DNA from: Ramlibacter montanisoli
GTDB lineage: Bacteria; Pseudomonadota; Gammaproteobacteria; Burkholderiales; Burkholderiaceae_C
Direction of reading: 5' to 3'
NCBI RefSeq assembly: GCF_013087525.1
Contig: NZ_JABFCS010000001.1
Coordinates: 62,001 to 126,000 of the forward strand
Length of the DNA stretch: 64,000 bases
This document shows positions 35,807-46,652 of the stretch, in pieces. The notes under the pieces are model-generated. The model saw nothing but the letters and a program-made list of their open reading frames with translations. It had not been told where the DNA came from and did not search any database. The stretch's first letter is position 1. Every line of letters begins with the position of its first letter. The position numbers and the translations under genes were made by a program.

Positions 35807-36071
35807 TGCAGCACCGGGTGAGAGGGACGCTCGAATTCTTCACGTGGGAATCCCAGGGGCATCCGACCTTGGGATGTCTGCTGCCTATGACCTTGGGCCA
35901 GCCTGGAGCCATGCGTGGGCCCAGGCGCTCGCGGCGTAATCCGTGATCCGACCAAGGCTGGAGAGTTTCGCCCGCCATCCGCCGGTTCCCCGCGTGCCGG
36001 GCCTTCCTAACCTGTCCATGGGCGTCGTGGGAGACGCACCCTTCCGATCCACCGTCCCGAGCCAACCTGTC

Positions 36072-36533
36072 ATGAAACTGTTCATGCCCATGCCCCGCAC
36101 CTTGCTGGCCTGCGTCGGCATCGCCCTCCTGGTGTCCGCTTGCGGCACCTTGTCGGAGCCGCATCAGCGCGTGCAGCAGGCTCCCGCGCGTGCCGTCGAT
36201 GCCAGTCACGGCGTCGTCCGAAGCGTGGAGGTCGTCGACGCACCGGGCTGGCCGAATGGCGCAGGCGCCGTGGCGGGCGGGGTGGTGGGCGGGCTGCTCG
36301 GAAACCAGATCGGTTCCGGCGGTGGCCGCGCTGCCGCGACCATCGCGGGCGCGGTGGGTGGCGCCTTCCTGGGCAACAGCGTCCAGAAGCGACACCCCAA
36401 CCAGGCACGCATCTATCGCGTGGTCGTGTTGTTCGACAGTGGAGTCACGCAGACCTTCGAATATCGCGAGCTGGACGGGCTGAAGGTGGGGGATCGGGTG
36501 CGATTGTCGAATGGCGTGCTGGGTCGCGGCTGA
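36072..36533 (+). CDS. Glycine-zipper outer-membrane lipoprotein (SlyB/Rickettsia 17 kDa type)
   Basis: A 153-residue lipoprotein: signal and lipobox LLACVGIALLVSAC. A glycine zipper (AVAGGVVGGLLGNQIGSGGG, then AGAVGGAFLGNSV) spans about residues 72-110. A C-terminal beta domain ends VGDRVRLSNGVLGRG. SlyB-type lipoproteins stabilise the outer membrane under stress. It shares the zipper plan with the crystallin-like protein 3 kb to the left. A hairpin with a T run follows. Confidence 0.88.
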   Translation: MKLFMPMPRTLLACVGIALLVSACGTLSEPHQRVQQAPARAVDASHGVVRSVEVVDAPGWPNGAGAVAGGVVGGLLGNQIGSGGGRAAATIAGAVGGAFLGNSVQKRHPNQARIYRVVVLFDSGVTQTFEYRELDGLKVGDRVRLSNGVLGRG

Positions 36534-36594
36534 CCAGCGCTCCTGCTGCGACCGGACGCAGTCCCGGGAAGCCCGGAGGCGTTCCCCCGACCGG

Positions 36595-36620
36595 AAGGGC
36601 CTTGAGCAATCAAGGCCTTT
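36595..36620 (+). terminator. Terminator hairpin after the SlyB-like lipoprotein
   Basis: GGCCTTGA / TCAAGGCC around the loop GCAA, flanked by AAG and TTT. The loop and inner stem (GAGCAATC) equal those of the tRNA-Ser terminator. The T run is short, so efficiency is uncertain. Confidence 0.65.
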
Positions 36621-36680
36621 CGTCTCTCGCGTGCGGGAACACCGTTCCCCGAGCTGCAAGCGCGCTATCCGCCTGGGCAC

Positions 36681-36709
36681 TTGACCCGTCGCCCTGCGGC
36701 CCCTACTGT
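36681..36709 (+). promoter_or_regulatory. Sigma-70-type promoter of the GAF-PAS kinase
   Basis: TTGACC and TACTGT are spaced by exactly 17 bases, 112 bases ahead of the chosen kinase start. No operator-like repeat was noticed around it. Confidence 0.55.
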
Positions 36710-36821
36710 GCGGGTTGTCGCGCCATCCCTTCCGGGATACAGGCGTCAGAGCTCCTGCCTTGGCGAAGGAAATCTCGGGCGGGTCGTCGAGTCTTCCGAG
36801 ACGCTTCAGCGAGGGCTGCCC

Positions 36822-38431
36822 GTGAATCCAGGTGCTCCAGAGATCACGATTCCATCCGACATCCTGCAGAAATGGCAGCGGATCGTCGACCTCCTGGCGA
36901 ACATCGTCCACGTTCCTTCGGCAGTGGTGACCAAGCTCGAACCGCCGCATTGCACGTACTACAGGATCGTCGCCTCCAGCCATTCGGAAGGAAACCCCTT
37001 TCCGAACGACGACACCTTCTCGATGGATATCGGGACCTTCTGTGAAACGGTCATCAAGAGCCGCGAGCCGCTCCTCGTCGAGAACGCCATGGAAGACGCC
37101 CAATGGAAGTCTGCTCCCGAAACCCGCGTGGGCATGGTGTCCTATCTCGGATTTCCCGTGCGCTGGCCCGACGGACGCATGTTCGGAACGATTTGCGTCC
37201 TCGACGACAAGGCGAATCACTACAGCGACGCCTACCAGGAACTCCTGTCGCATTGCCGCGATGTGCTGGAAGGCGATCTCCAGACGCTCGCCCGCCTGGG
37301 CGACGAGCTGGAGGAAGAACGAGCGCATCTCCGTGAGCTGTTCGCCCGGGTTCCCGAGGCCGTCGTCATGGTCGATCGCGACTGCAGCATCACGCGGGTC
37401 AACCCGGAGTTCACGAAGATCTTCGGGTACACGGCGGAAGAAGCCATCGGCCGGAAGGTCAACGAAATCATTGCACCGGACGGTCTCCAGGAAGAGGTCG
37501 AGGGGATCATGTCCCGCATGGTGCAGCCGGGGACGTATTCGGCGTGGAAACCGTCCGCGCACGCAAGGATGGCGCACGGGTGCCCGTGCTCCTGATCTGC
37601 GTCCCGGTGTCGTCCGATGGTGCGGGATACCTGATCTATCGGGATCTTGCGGAGACGAAGCGCCTCCAGAACGAGCAGCGCCGGTACCACGAAATCCAGC
37701 TGGAACTCGCAAACGTCAACCGCATTGCCACCCTTGGGCAGCTTTCCGCGTCGATTGCCCACGAGCTGAACCAGCCGCTGACCGGGATCATCATCAACTG
37801 CGGTGCGTCACTGCGAATGCTGGCGAGCATGCCACCGAATCTCGATGCCGTGCAGGATGCCGTGCGCCGCACCATGCGGGATGGCCAGCGGGCCTCCGAG
37901 GTGATCACGCGCTTGCGCGCCTTGTTCAGCAAGAAGGAGCCGGAACTCGAGCCGGTCGACCTGAACGAGGCGACGCGCGACGTGATCGCGCTTTCGCACG
38001 GCGAGTTCGAGAACAGCCGGGTGGTGGTGCGAACCGAGTTTGCTGCCGACCTTCCGCTTGTCACGGCGGACCGCATCCAGCTCCAGCAGGTCATCCTGAA
38101 CCTGCTGCGAAATGCGATGGACGCCATGAGCACCGTGGTCGATCGTCCCAAGGACTTGCTGATCAGGAGCGAACTGGCGGAGGACGGGTGCGTGCGCTTG
38201 AGCGTGAAGGACGCGGGGGTCGGTTTCGATCCGAACGCCATGGCGAAACTGTTCGAGGCCTTCTACAGCACGAAAACGGACGGGATGGGAGTGGGACTGG
38301 CAGTGAGCCGCTACATCGTCGAGAACCATCACGGCCGCATGTGGGCAAGCTTGAATGATGGCCCCGGCGCCACGTTTTCGTTCTCCATCCCGTTCCGGAG
38401 AGGGGCGGATATCCCGGGGGCGCTGCGTTAG
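36822..38431 (+). CDS. GAF-PAS sensor histidine kinase (frame break)
   Basis: A soluble histidine kinase of about 536 residues without membrane segments. The N-terminal GAF domain covers about residues 10-165 (KWQRIVDLLANIVHVPSAVV). A PAS domain follows to about 290 (LFARVPEAVVMVDRDCSITR). Then come the HisKA box (ASIAHELNQPLTGIIINCGA, phospho-His) and the HATPase with NLLRNAMDAM, DAGVGFDP and TKTDGMGVGLAVSR. One G is missing at 37541-37542; restoring it joins MVQPGTYSGVETVRARKDGA. The GTG start follows GAGGG at good spacing; TTG at 36681 is an alternative. No response regulator is adjacent. Its kinase core resembles that of the giant kinase at 40.4-46.0 kb. Confidence 0.88.
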
Positions 38432-38445
38432 CCCACGGACCCGGC

Positions 38446-39401
38446 TCACTCGCGGAACGACCGCCGGACCTCGTCGACCGCGAGGTCCGGCCTCTGCAGG
38501 TGCGGATAGTGTCCGACCCCGGAAGCAGCACCAGTTCCAGGCCCGCCTTGGCCGCGAATTCCACGCCCATCTCCTTGTTGATGTAGAAGTCCCGCTCTCC
38601 CCACACGACCTGGACGGGCGTCTTCAATCTGGCCAGCTGCGATTCGAGGAATCGCTGGTCGGCGCTGAAATGCGCGTAGTAGTGGGCGAAGGCATCCGCC
38701 GAGGTGATCCCGTTCCGACTCCAGCCGGCGAGCATGTCGTCCTTGAGCTCCTGCGGGATGTCGAATTGCTCTTCCGTCGCAAAGCCCCTGCGATAGGAGT
38801 TCGCCAGGATGTCGTCGCGCGTCCGGTTCATCGCCGCGCGCGTGGACTCCGATGCGTGCGGCTCCTTGAGGCTTTGCAGCAGGGGGTGCATGTGGCGCGG
38901 CCGGTCGAACGGCGCGAAGTCGCCGACGATGATGCGCCGGGCGATCGTCGGCTCCTGAAGCGCGAGCAGCAGCGCCGGCAGGGAACCGATGTCGGTCGCA
39001 TAGATGGTGAGCCGGGAGGTGTCGATCCGTGCGTGCTCGATGTACGCTTTCAGCACACGCGCGTAATCCCGCGGGGCGTACGAGAACTGTCCGGGCGGCG
39101 GCCGGGACGAGAGCCCGTATCCCGGCCAGTCGAAGGCATGCACCTCGTGCTCCCCGCCGAGCTCGAGGGCGATGCCCTTCCAGGCGTAAAGCGTTTCCGG
39201 GAAACCATGCAGGAAGAGCACGGTGCCCCGGGCGAGCGGGTTGCGGACGATCATTCGTCGCAGCCCCATCTCCGAAGCGATCTCGATGGTTTCGATCGCC
39301 ACTTGCGGTTCCTGCGCGGGGGAAGCGGCAGCGGCACCGTCCAGGAGCGCCGTCGCGGCGAGCAGGGGCGCGAGACGCCGCCGAATCATCGATGTCCACA
39401 T
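38446..39401 (-). CDS. Exported epoxide-hydrolase-like alpha/beta hydrolase (frame break)
   Basis: About 318 residues with a signal peptide (IRRRLAPLLAATALLDGAAA). The oxyanion HGFPE motif is in VLFLHGFPETLYAWKG. The nucleophile position is Asp (YATDIGSLPALLLA), as in epoxide hydrolases and dehalogenases rather than Ser. The acid is in VWGERDFYINKEMG. The catalytic His lies beyond a missing G at 38517-38520; restoring it gives LLPGVGHYPHLQRPDLAVDE and the normal end RRSFRE. The start ATG follows GGAG at 8 bases. Periplasmic location and the substrate are inference. Confidence 0.85.
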
Positions 39402-39530
39402 GTCTGGTACTCCGGGCATTGTTGTCTGACTTGCAACGCCGTCTTGCCGCGGCGCGCGCTTGTTCGTGGGAACCGGGCCGCACATGTGCAGCACCGGAGT
39501 TCATCTCCACCGACGCGAAAGGAAATCACC

Positions 39531-39947
39531 GTGAACCGCACCTCCATCGTCCTCGCCGGCCTTTTGTCCCTCGCCGGCTTCGCCGCCCACGCCGAATCGC
39601 CCGATCCGAGCGGCCAGTTCGCCCACACCATCCGTTCCGGGAAGACGCGCGCCCAGGTGCTCGCGGAGCTGAAGGAAGCGCAGCGCACCGGTGACATCCT
39701 GGTCGCCGGCGAAGGCGGCGCGGCGTACGAGCGCAATCCAGGGGCCTTCCCCGCACGCGTCCACGTAGCTGGCAAGACGCGTGAGCAGGTCCGCGCGGAA
39801 ACGCTGCAGGCGCTGCGCGACGGCGACGTGGCCTATGGAGAGGCCGGCCTCGCCCGCCGCGAAGTCTTCCCGCACCGCTACATGGCCGGCGGCGGCGCAC
39901 CGATGCAACGGTCCGCCATCGTGCTGCAACGCTGGACGCAACGCTGA
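39531..39947 (+). CDS. DUF4148 secreted protein
   Basis: A 138-residue protein with a GTG start and signal peptide (NRTSIVLAGLLSLAGFAAHA) preceded by AAAGGA. It carries two copies of the DUF4148 pattern: GKTRAQVLAELKEAQRTGDI and GKTREQVRAETLQALRDGDV, each followed by a Gly/Tyr segment. DUF4148 proteins are common, small, exported proteins of Burkholderiales with no assigned function. Confidence 0.88.
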   Translation: MNRTSIVLAGLLSLAGFAAHAESPDPSGQFAHTIRSGKTRAQVLAELKEAQRTGDILVAGEGGAAYERNPGAFPARVHVAGKTREQVRAETLQALRDGDVAYGEAGLARREVFPHRYMAGGGAPMQRSAIVLQRWTQR

Positions 39948-40011
39948 AGCGGACCGCTCGCGGTGACCCATCGAAGCGTCGCCGCGGCAGCTGTCCTGGG
40001 GCGCCTGCACT

Positions 40012-40278
40012 TCAGCGGGTGAAGGTCATCGTGACGCGGCCGTGTGTGGCCGGGGACGGATCCCGCCGCAGTCCCAGCTTGCGGCGCAGCGTGTCCTGGT
40101 ATTCCCAGTCCGCCGCGCAGTCGCTGTCGCAGAACAGGCGGACGCCGACGTCGGCGCCGCCGCAGTTGTGGCAATAGCCCGCGGGCTTCAGCACCACGCC
40201 GTGCTGCGGCTGCGCGGCGAGGGCCTGGCTCAGGTGGCCCTGCTCGGCATAGAAGGCGAGGTCTGCTTCATCGGCCAT
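40012..40278 (-). CDS. Small zinc-ribbon-like protein
   Basis: An 88-residue acidic protein. The middle carries a possible zinc site: GYCHNCGGADVGVRLFCDSD followed by C, i.e. Cys-x2-Cys and Cys-x3-Cys. The rest is helical (ADWEYQDTLRRKLGLRRD). Such proteins occur in Burkholderiales, usually unannotated. Codon use matches the neighbours. Function unknown. Confidence 0.75.
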   Translation of the reverse strand: MADEADLAFYAEQGHLSQALAAQPQHGVVLKPAGYCHNCGGADVGVRLFCDSDCAADWEYQDTLRRKLGLRRDPSPATHGRVTMTFTR

Positions 40279-40403
40279 GGCTGCTCCTGTCGGTGTGTGA
40301 TGCGCATGACACCAGACGCTCGCTCGCGCGTCGATTGCACGAAGGTGTTGCCCTTCTTACGGCATATGCGGGCACCCGACCATGGCCCGGCGCCGCGCAG
40401 CCG

Positions 40404-43400
40404 TCAGGCCTGCGCGGCAGGGCTGCCGGCGGCCGGCAGCGTGAAATGGAAGAAGGTTCCGCGCGGAGCGGCGGCACCTGCCCACAGCTTGCCCCCGTGG
40501 GCTTCGACGATGGAGCGGCAGATCGAGAGTCCCACGCCCAGGCCCTCGGGCTTGGTGGTGTAGAACGCATCGAAGACACGGGCCAGGTGGGAAGCCTCCA
40601 GCGTGGGCCCGCTGTCCCGCACGGCGACCAGGATGGCGTCGGCCCCTGCATGGCTGGTGCCGACCCACAGCTCGCGCGGTCCTTCGCCCGCGCCGAGCAT
40701 GGCCTCCATGGCATTCACGATCAGGTTCAACAGGACCTGCTGCAACTGCACCCGGTCGCCCACCACCGGCGGCAGGCCATCGGCGAACCCGGTGTGCACC
40801 AGCACGCGGCTCTTGGCCGCCTCGCCCTTGGTCAGCTCGATCACCTCACGGACGGCGCCGTTGACGTCGACGAGGTCCTTGCGCGGCGGCGCCTTGCGCA
40901 CCAGCGCGCGGGTGCGGTCGATGACTTCGCGCGCGCGCGTGCCGTCGCGCACGATGCGCTCCAGCACCTGCACGGCGCCGGCGACGTTGGGCGGTTCGGC
41001 CTTGAGCCTGCGCAGCGCGGTGTCGGCGTTGGTGATCACGCCCACCACCGGCTGGCTGACCTCGTGGGCGATCGAGGCGGTCAGCTGCCCCATGGTCGCC
41101 ACGCGGCTGGCGTGCGCCAGCGCCGACTCCACCTCGCGGTAGCGCCGCTCGTTCTCGCGCGCCTCGGCTTCCGCCCGCTTGCGCTCGCTCAGGTCGATCA
41201 CGAAGGCGAGGCCGTCGACGCGTCGTTCGTCGAATGCGGCCAGGCCCATGAGCACCGGTACGCGGCTGCCGTCCCTGGCGATGTATTCCTTCTCGAAGGG
41301 GGCGACACTGCCGGTCGCCTGCACCTGCGCCATGGTCAGGGCATCGCGCTCGCGCCACTCCGGCGGCGACAGGGTATCGCGGGTCACGCGGCCGGCGGCG
41401 AGGTCCGCGCGTTCGTAGCCCACCATGCGCAGGAAGGCGTCGTTCGCGTCGACCAGCACGGGCACCTTGCGGGTGCCCCTGGTGACCACCTTCCAGAGGT
41501 AGGTGCCGATGATGTTGGCGTCCACCAGGCGCCGGATCCTGGCTTCCCGCTCGACCAGGTCGCGATAGAGCCGGGCGTTCTCCAGCGCGATCGCCGCCTG
41601 CGAGGCGAGCAACTTCAGCACGCCGGTGCGCCCGGGCATGAACACGCCAGGCGCCAGGTTGTTCTCCAGGTACAGCACGCCACTGAGTTTTGCCTGCGTC
41701 AGCAGCGGGAGGCAGAAGATGGACCGCGCCTTGTGCTGCACGATGTAGGGATCGGTGGCGAACGATGGCTGCGCCACGGCGTCGTCGAGGATCAGGGGCT
41801 CCAGGGTGCGCAGCACGTACAGGAGGACGGACCGCGGCAGGGTCGCATCGTCCACCGGCGTGTCGCGCAGATCCACCGCGACCGCATCGCCCTCCACGAC
41901 GGCGACCGCCTCGACGCGCGGTTCGGCCTCGTCCGGCACGACCAGCACCCCGCGCTGCGCGCGCCTGCTGGATGGCGGTGCGGATCAGCGTGCCCAGCAG
42001 CTTGTCCAGCATGATTTCGCTGGAGATCGCCCGCGACACGTTGACCACGGTGGCCAGGTCCAGGTTGTCGACCGGCACGCCGATGGTGCCGGCCGGCGGC
42101 GGCAGGGGCGACAGCGCGTTCGCCAGGTGGGGGTGCATGCCCTCGAGCTGCCGCACCTTGCCGTCCGCTCCCCAGCGCAGGTAGCTGTTGCGCGCCTTCA
42201 GCAGGTGCATCTCCGCCTGGTCTCCGAAGCCCTGCGCGGCGTGGAACGCGGCGGCAAGCTGGTGCGCGAGTGCCTCGACGTGGGTGAAGCCGCTGGCGCG
42301 GGCCGACCGGATCGCGCGTTCGTACAGCCGCATCGCCTGCAGTTCCTGGCCCGAGAGGCGCGCGATCTCCGCGCCGACCAGCGCCGCGCAGCCCTCGACG
42401 TTGTCGGGGCAGTTCGCGGCCCACTCCAGCAGCTGGCGATGGTGCGCGGCGGCCTCGGCCAGGTGCGATGCGCGCTCGTCGGCCGGCGCCGCGTCGCAGC
42501 AGGCGAGGTGGGAGAGGGCGCCGAAGAACCGGTACTCCATCGGCTCGGTGGTGCTCAGGTTCAGCGGCAACAGCTCCCGCAGCCTGGCGACCGCCAGGAG
42601 CCCCGCGGCATGGTCGCCGGCGAAGTAGCGTGCCTTCAGCTTGGTGGTCCAGTACATGAACTGCACCATCCCGGACCTGCCGGAGTAACGGCTCTCCATC
42701 TGCGCCTCGTCGAAGTCCGCGTCGTCCAGGCTGCCGAAGCGCGGCGTCAGCCCGCGCAGCATGCGCGCCAATGCCACGTTGGCGCGCAGCAGGTCGGTGA
42801 AGGACTCGAACTTCACCGCCCGCCCGAACACCACGCCTTCCTCGGCCTCGCGCTGGATGACGGCGAGCGGGTCGCCCGCGGCGAACCGGTTGGCGCTCAT
42901 GCCCTTGGCGCAGATCGTGGCGTAGTACAGGTAGCCGCTGTCGCACGCATCGCGGAAGGCGACGTTGATCAGGTCGCGTCCGGCGCGGTAGTGCCGCGTC
43001 CAGGGCATCACCATGTTGCCCAGGAGGAAGTAGACCACCGCACGGAAGCGGGCCAGTCCGCGCCGGTCCACCAGGTCGCGCCCGAGCTGCCCGAGGTCAT
43101 GCGCGCCGCGGTAGTCGCCGAACAGGCGGCCGGCGACGATGCCGAGGCGCACGTAGAAGGCGGGCGAGGCATCGCTGTTGCCGCTGGCCAGGATCAGCCG
43201 CACCGTGCGGCACACCAGCAGCGCGAACAGCGGCACGTTGATGAAGAACGCCGGCACGGTGAGCTTGCTCAGCACGTCCAGGGTGGCCACCGCGTCCGCA
43301 TCCGTCATCAGCGGCAGTTCCAGCAGTTCGTCGCGCGAGCGCGTGGACAGCAGCGCGCGCGTGCGCTCGTACTCGCCGCGCACGTCCTCGTCGGTCGGGT

Positions 43401-45991
43401 GCTCGGGCCACTCCATCCCGAGTTCGCGCAGGAAGGCCAGGCCGCTCGCGATCGCGCGCTCGCCCTGGTCCAGCGTCGTGTACATGTCGACCTGCAGGCA
43501 CGCGACCCGCGAGCGATCGGGAGTGCCGCGGGCGCGTTCGGAGACCGCGGCCAGCAGGTCTTCCGCCTCGCCGGGTGCGTCGGTGAGGAAGGCGCATTCC
43601 GCGCTTTGCAGCTGCAGCCGGAAGGCCAGCGCGGGGCTGTGCTCCCAGCAGCCCTCGTCCAGCAGCGCGGCCCCGGCGGCGAGGTAGCGGCGCGCGGAAG
43701 CATAGGCCGTGGACGACTTGGCGCGTTCGGCCGCCAGCAGGTTCAGTTGCGCCACCCGTTCGCGCTCGTCGCTCGCGACGATCAGGTGGGTGCTGCGGTT
43801 GAACTGGTTCACGATGTCGAAGATGATCTCGGCGCGCTCCGCCGCGGGTGTGTTCGCGGTGAGCATGCGGCCGATGCGCAGGTGCTTTTCCGCCCGCTCG
43901 TGCTGCGGGATCAGCGAATAGGTGGCTTCCTGCACGCGGTCGTGGTGGAAGGCGTAGGCCGTGTCGGAGCGCACGACCAGCCCGGAGCGCACGGCCTCCC
44001 ACAGCTGCGCATGCACCTGCTCGATCGGCGCTTCGCAGATGGTCGCCAGCAGGTCGAAGCGCGCGCTGTGGCCGATGCATGCCAGCAGCTGCAGCGTGCG
44101 CAGCGTTAGCGCGGGCAGCCGATTGAGCTTGACGACCATCAGGTCGACGACGTTGTCGGTGTAGCGCTTCGCCTGGATCTGCTCCAGGCTCCACGACCAG
44201 CTCGCGCCGACGTGGTCGAAGCGGACCAGTCCCTCGTCCACGAGTGCGTGCAGGAACTGCACCACGAACAGCGGGTTGCCCCCGGTCTTCTCGCGCACCA
44301 GGCGCGCCAGCGGGCCCGCCTGCTCCGGTGCGCAGCGCAGGGACTCGCCGATGAGCTGCGCCATGTCCGCATCCGACAGCGGCGCCAGCACGATCTCCCG
44401 CACGCCGGCGCCCGATCGCCTGATCGCCTCCAGCTTGCGCGCCAGCGGGTGCGCGGGGCCGACCTCGTTGTCGCGGTAGGCGCCGATCAGCAGCAGGTGC
44501 CCCGGCTCGTGCTGCGCCAGCAGGTCCTGGAGGAGGTCGAGCGTGGACGCATCCAGCCACTGCAGGTCATCGAGGAACAGGCAGAGCGGATGCTCCGCGG
44601 TGGCGAACACGCCCACGAAGCGCCGGAACACCAGCTGGAACGAGCGGTGCGCGTCCTGCGGGGGCAGGCGGGGTCCGGGGACTGCCTGCCGATGACGAGT
44701 TCCAGTTGCGGGATGAGGTCGACCATCAGCTGCCCGTTGGGGCCGAGCGCATCGCGCATCGCCCTCTGCCACTCCAGCAGTTCGGACTCCGTCTTGCTCA
44801 GGAGCTGGTCGATCAGGCCGTGGAAGGCCTGCGCCAGGCTCGCATACGGGATGTCGCGCTTGTGCTGGTCGAACTTGCCGGAGGCAAAGAGCCAGCGCCG
44901 CGGCACGACGGCCTTGTGCAGTTCGTTGACGATGGAGGACTTGCCGATGCCCGAATAGCCCGAGACGAGCACCAGTTGCGGCTGCCCGTGCGCGTGCACG
45001 GCATGGCAGGCGTCGAGCAGCACCCCCACCTCGCGCGAGCGTCCGTACAGCTTCTCCGGGATCAGCAGGCGCTCGGGGAGGTCGTTCGCGCCGAGGGTGA
45101 ACTCGCCGATCGAACCGCGCGTTTCCCATTCCGCCAGGCAGCGCCGCAAGTCGTGCTCCACGCCGCTTGCGGTCTGGTAGCGCTCCTCGGCCGTCTTGGC
45201 GAGCAGCTTCATCGCGACCTGCGAGAGCGGCGCGGGCACGCCGGCCAGCAGCTCTTCCGGGGAACCGGTGTCCGCGCGATGTGGCAATGGATCCATTCCA
45301 TCGGGTCGGCCGCGGTGAACGGCAGCGTGCCCGTGAGCATGCGGTAGTAGATGACGCCCAGCGCATAGAGGTCGCTGCGCGAATCGATGGAGCGGTTCAT
45401 CCGACCGGTCTGCTCCGGCGCCATGTAGGCGAGGGTGCCGGCGATGAACTCCGGCGGTGTCGGGGCCTGCTGTTCCCGCGGCAGCCGCGAGGCCAGGGCC
45501 AGCCCCGTCAGCCGCACCTGCCCGGCGGCGTCCACCAGCAGGTGCACCGGCTTCAGGTCCTTGTGGACCAGTCCCTGCCGGTGAAAGCCGGCGAGCGCGG
45601 AGGCGATGGCGATCGCCACCCGCAGGAAGCGGCCGGTCTCCATCGGCCCATCGAGCTCGCGTTCCAGCGGCTCGCCGCCCGTGTCTTCCAGGACCAGCAT
45701 GGGGCGGTCCTCGTCGTGCACGAGTTCCAGCGGCAACGCGGCCCAGGCCGGGTCGAGGAGTTCGCGCAAGCCGTACTCATGCGCGAGCCGGTCGACGCTG
45801 GCGCGCGCGGGCCGCTCGGCCGTCAGGCGCACCGTGAGCACGCTGCGCGACATGCCATCGGCGCCGATGCGCGCTTCACGGCACAGCGCGCGCTCGCCGT
45901 CCTCGCACAGCACCTGCAGCCTGTCCTCCTCCACGCGAGCACTGGCGCCGGCGACGTGCATCGCGGCAGGGATCCCCGAGAGCTGTGTCAT
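40404..45991 (-). CDS. Trifunctional Ser/Thr kinase - AAA ATPase - sensor histidine kinase (three frame breaks)
   Basis: A soluble giant sensor of about 1,863 residues. In order: a eukaryote-type kinase domain (HRQGLVHKDLKPVHLLVD, APEQTGRMNRSIDSRSDLYA) in residues 1-280; an AAA/STAND ATPase with Walker A GYSGIGKSS and Walker B CLFLDDLQWLD; a long helical TPR-like region; a GAF domain (about 1,330-1,480); a PAS domain; then HisKA (ASIAHEVSQPVVGVITNADT) and HATPase (EGLGVGLSICRSIV). Breaks: a missing C at 45259-45262, a missing C at 44670-44673, and a lost GC dinucleotide or extra base at 41953-41964. The architecture is known but poorly understood. Divergent from a single-domain receiver; the 228-base gap has two copies of the CGAYACCAAGGT motif. 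Confidence 0.92.
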
Positions 45992-46097
45992 GGGTGCGGG
46001 TAGGCCAGGGTGTCATCTCCTCCACGAGCCGGCGGACGGGAGCGGGGTCCTCACCGGGGGAGAGGATGCGCCCTGGCCATCGGACTGTCCACCCCTA

Positions 46098-46164
46098 CCT
46101 TGGTATCGACCACGACAAGGCGCCGCGCACGGGATGCTCCTGACCGACCGACACCAAGGTATGG
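46098..46164. promoter_or_regulatory. Two inverted CGAYACCAAGGT half-sites between kinase and receiver genes
   Basis: The left site CCTTGGTATCGACC (46098-46111) faces the kinase gene and the right site GACCGACACCAAGGTATGG (46146-46164) faces the receiver gene. They form an inverted pair about 50 bases apart in the divergent gap. Confidence 0.6.
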
Positions 46165-46219
46165 TTTACGCCGCCTTCGAACTGCGGCAAGCTCTCCCTT
46201 GATTTCGACAGGGAACGTG

Positions 46220-46621
46220 ATGCACGGTGGTGGCAGCGGAACTCACTGGGCAGGCGCGGCGCGGCCGCTGGTCTGCGTGGTGGACGACGACAGTTCGGTC
46301 CGCGAAGCGCTGCCCGACCTGCTGGAGGTGTTCGGCTTCGCCTCCGAGGCGTTCGCCTCGGCGGAGGAATTCCTGGCAGCCCGGCCGCCGCCCGACGCGC
46401 AGGCATTGATCCTGGACGTCGCGATGCCCGGCATGACGGGCCCCGAGTTGTTCGCCGAGTTGAAACGCCGGGGCAGCGTCATCCCCGTCATCTTCATCAC
46501 GGCGCAGGCCGATCCCGCGCTGCAGCCACGGCTGCTCGCGCAGGGCGCGGCCAGTTGCCTGTTCAAGCCTTTCAGCGAGGTCGCCCTGTTCGCGGCGGTC
46601 GAGTCCGCTCTGGAGCACTGA
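46220..46621 (+). CDS. Single-domain response regulator receiver (FixJ-type)
   Basis: A 133-residue receiver domain with nothing after it. The acidic pocket is VVDDDSS, the phospho-Asp is in LILDVAMPGMTGPELFAEL, the switch Thr is in IFITAQAD, and the Lys is in CLFKPFSE. No DNA-binding domain follows, so it must act on another protein or as a phosphate sink. It is divergent from the giant kinase and probably its partner. The chosen ATG follows GGGAACG weakly; the upstream region carries the motif half-site 60 bases before the start. Confidence 0.9.
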   Translation: MHGGGSGTHWAGAARPLVCVVDDDSSVREALPDLLEVFGFASEAFASAEEFLAARPPPDAQALILDVAMPGMTGPELFAELKRRGSVIPVIFITAQADPALQPRLLAQGAASCLFKPFSEVALFAAVESALEH

Positions 46622-46652
46622 AGGCGTCCGCGCGATCCGCGGATGGCGGACG

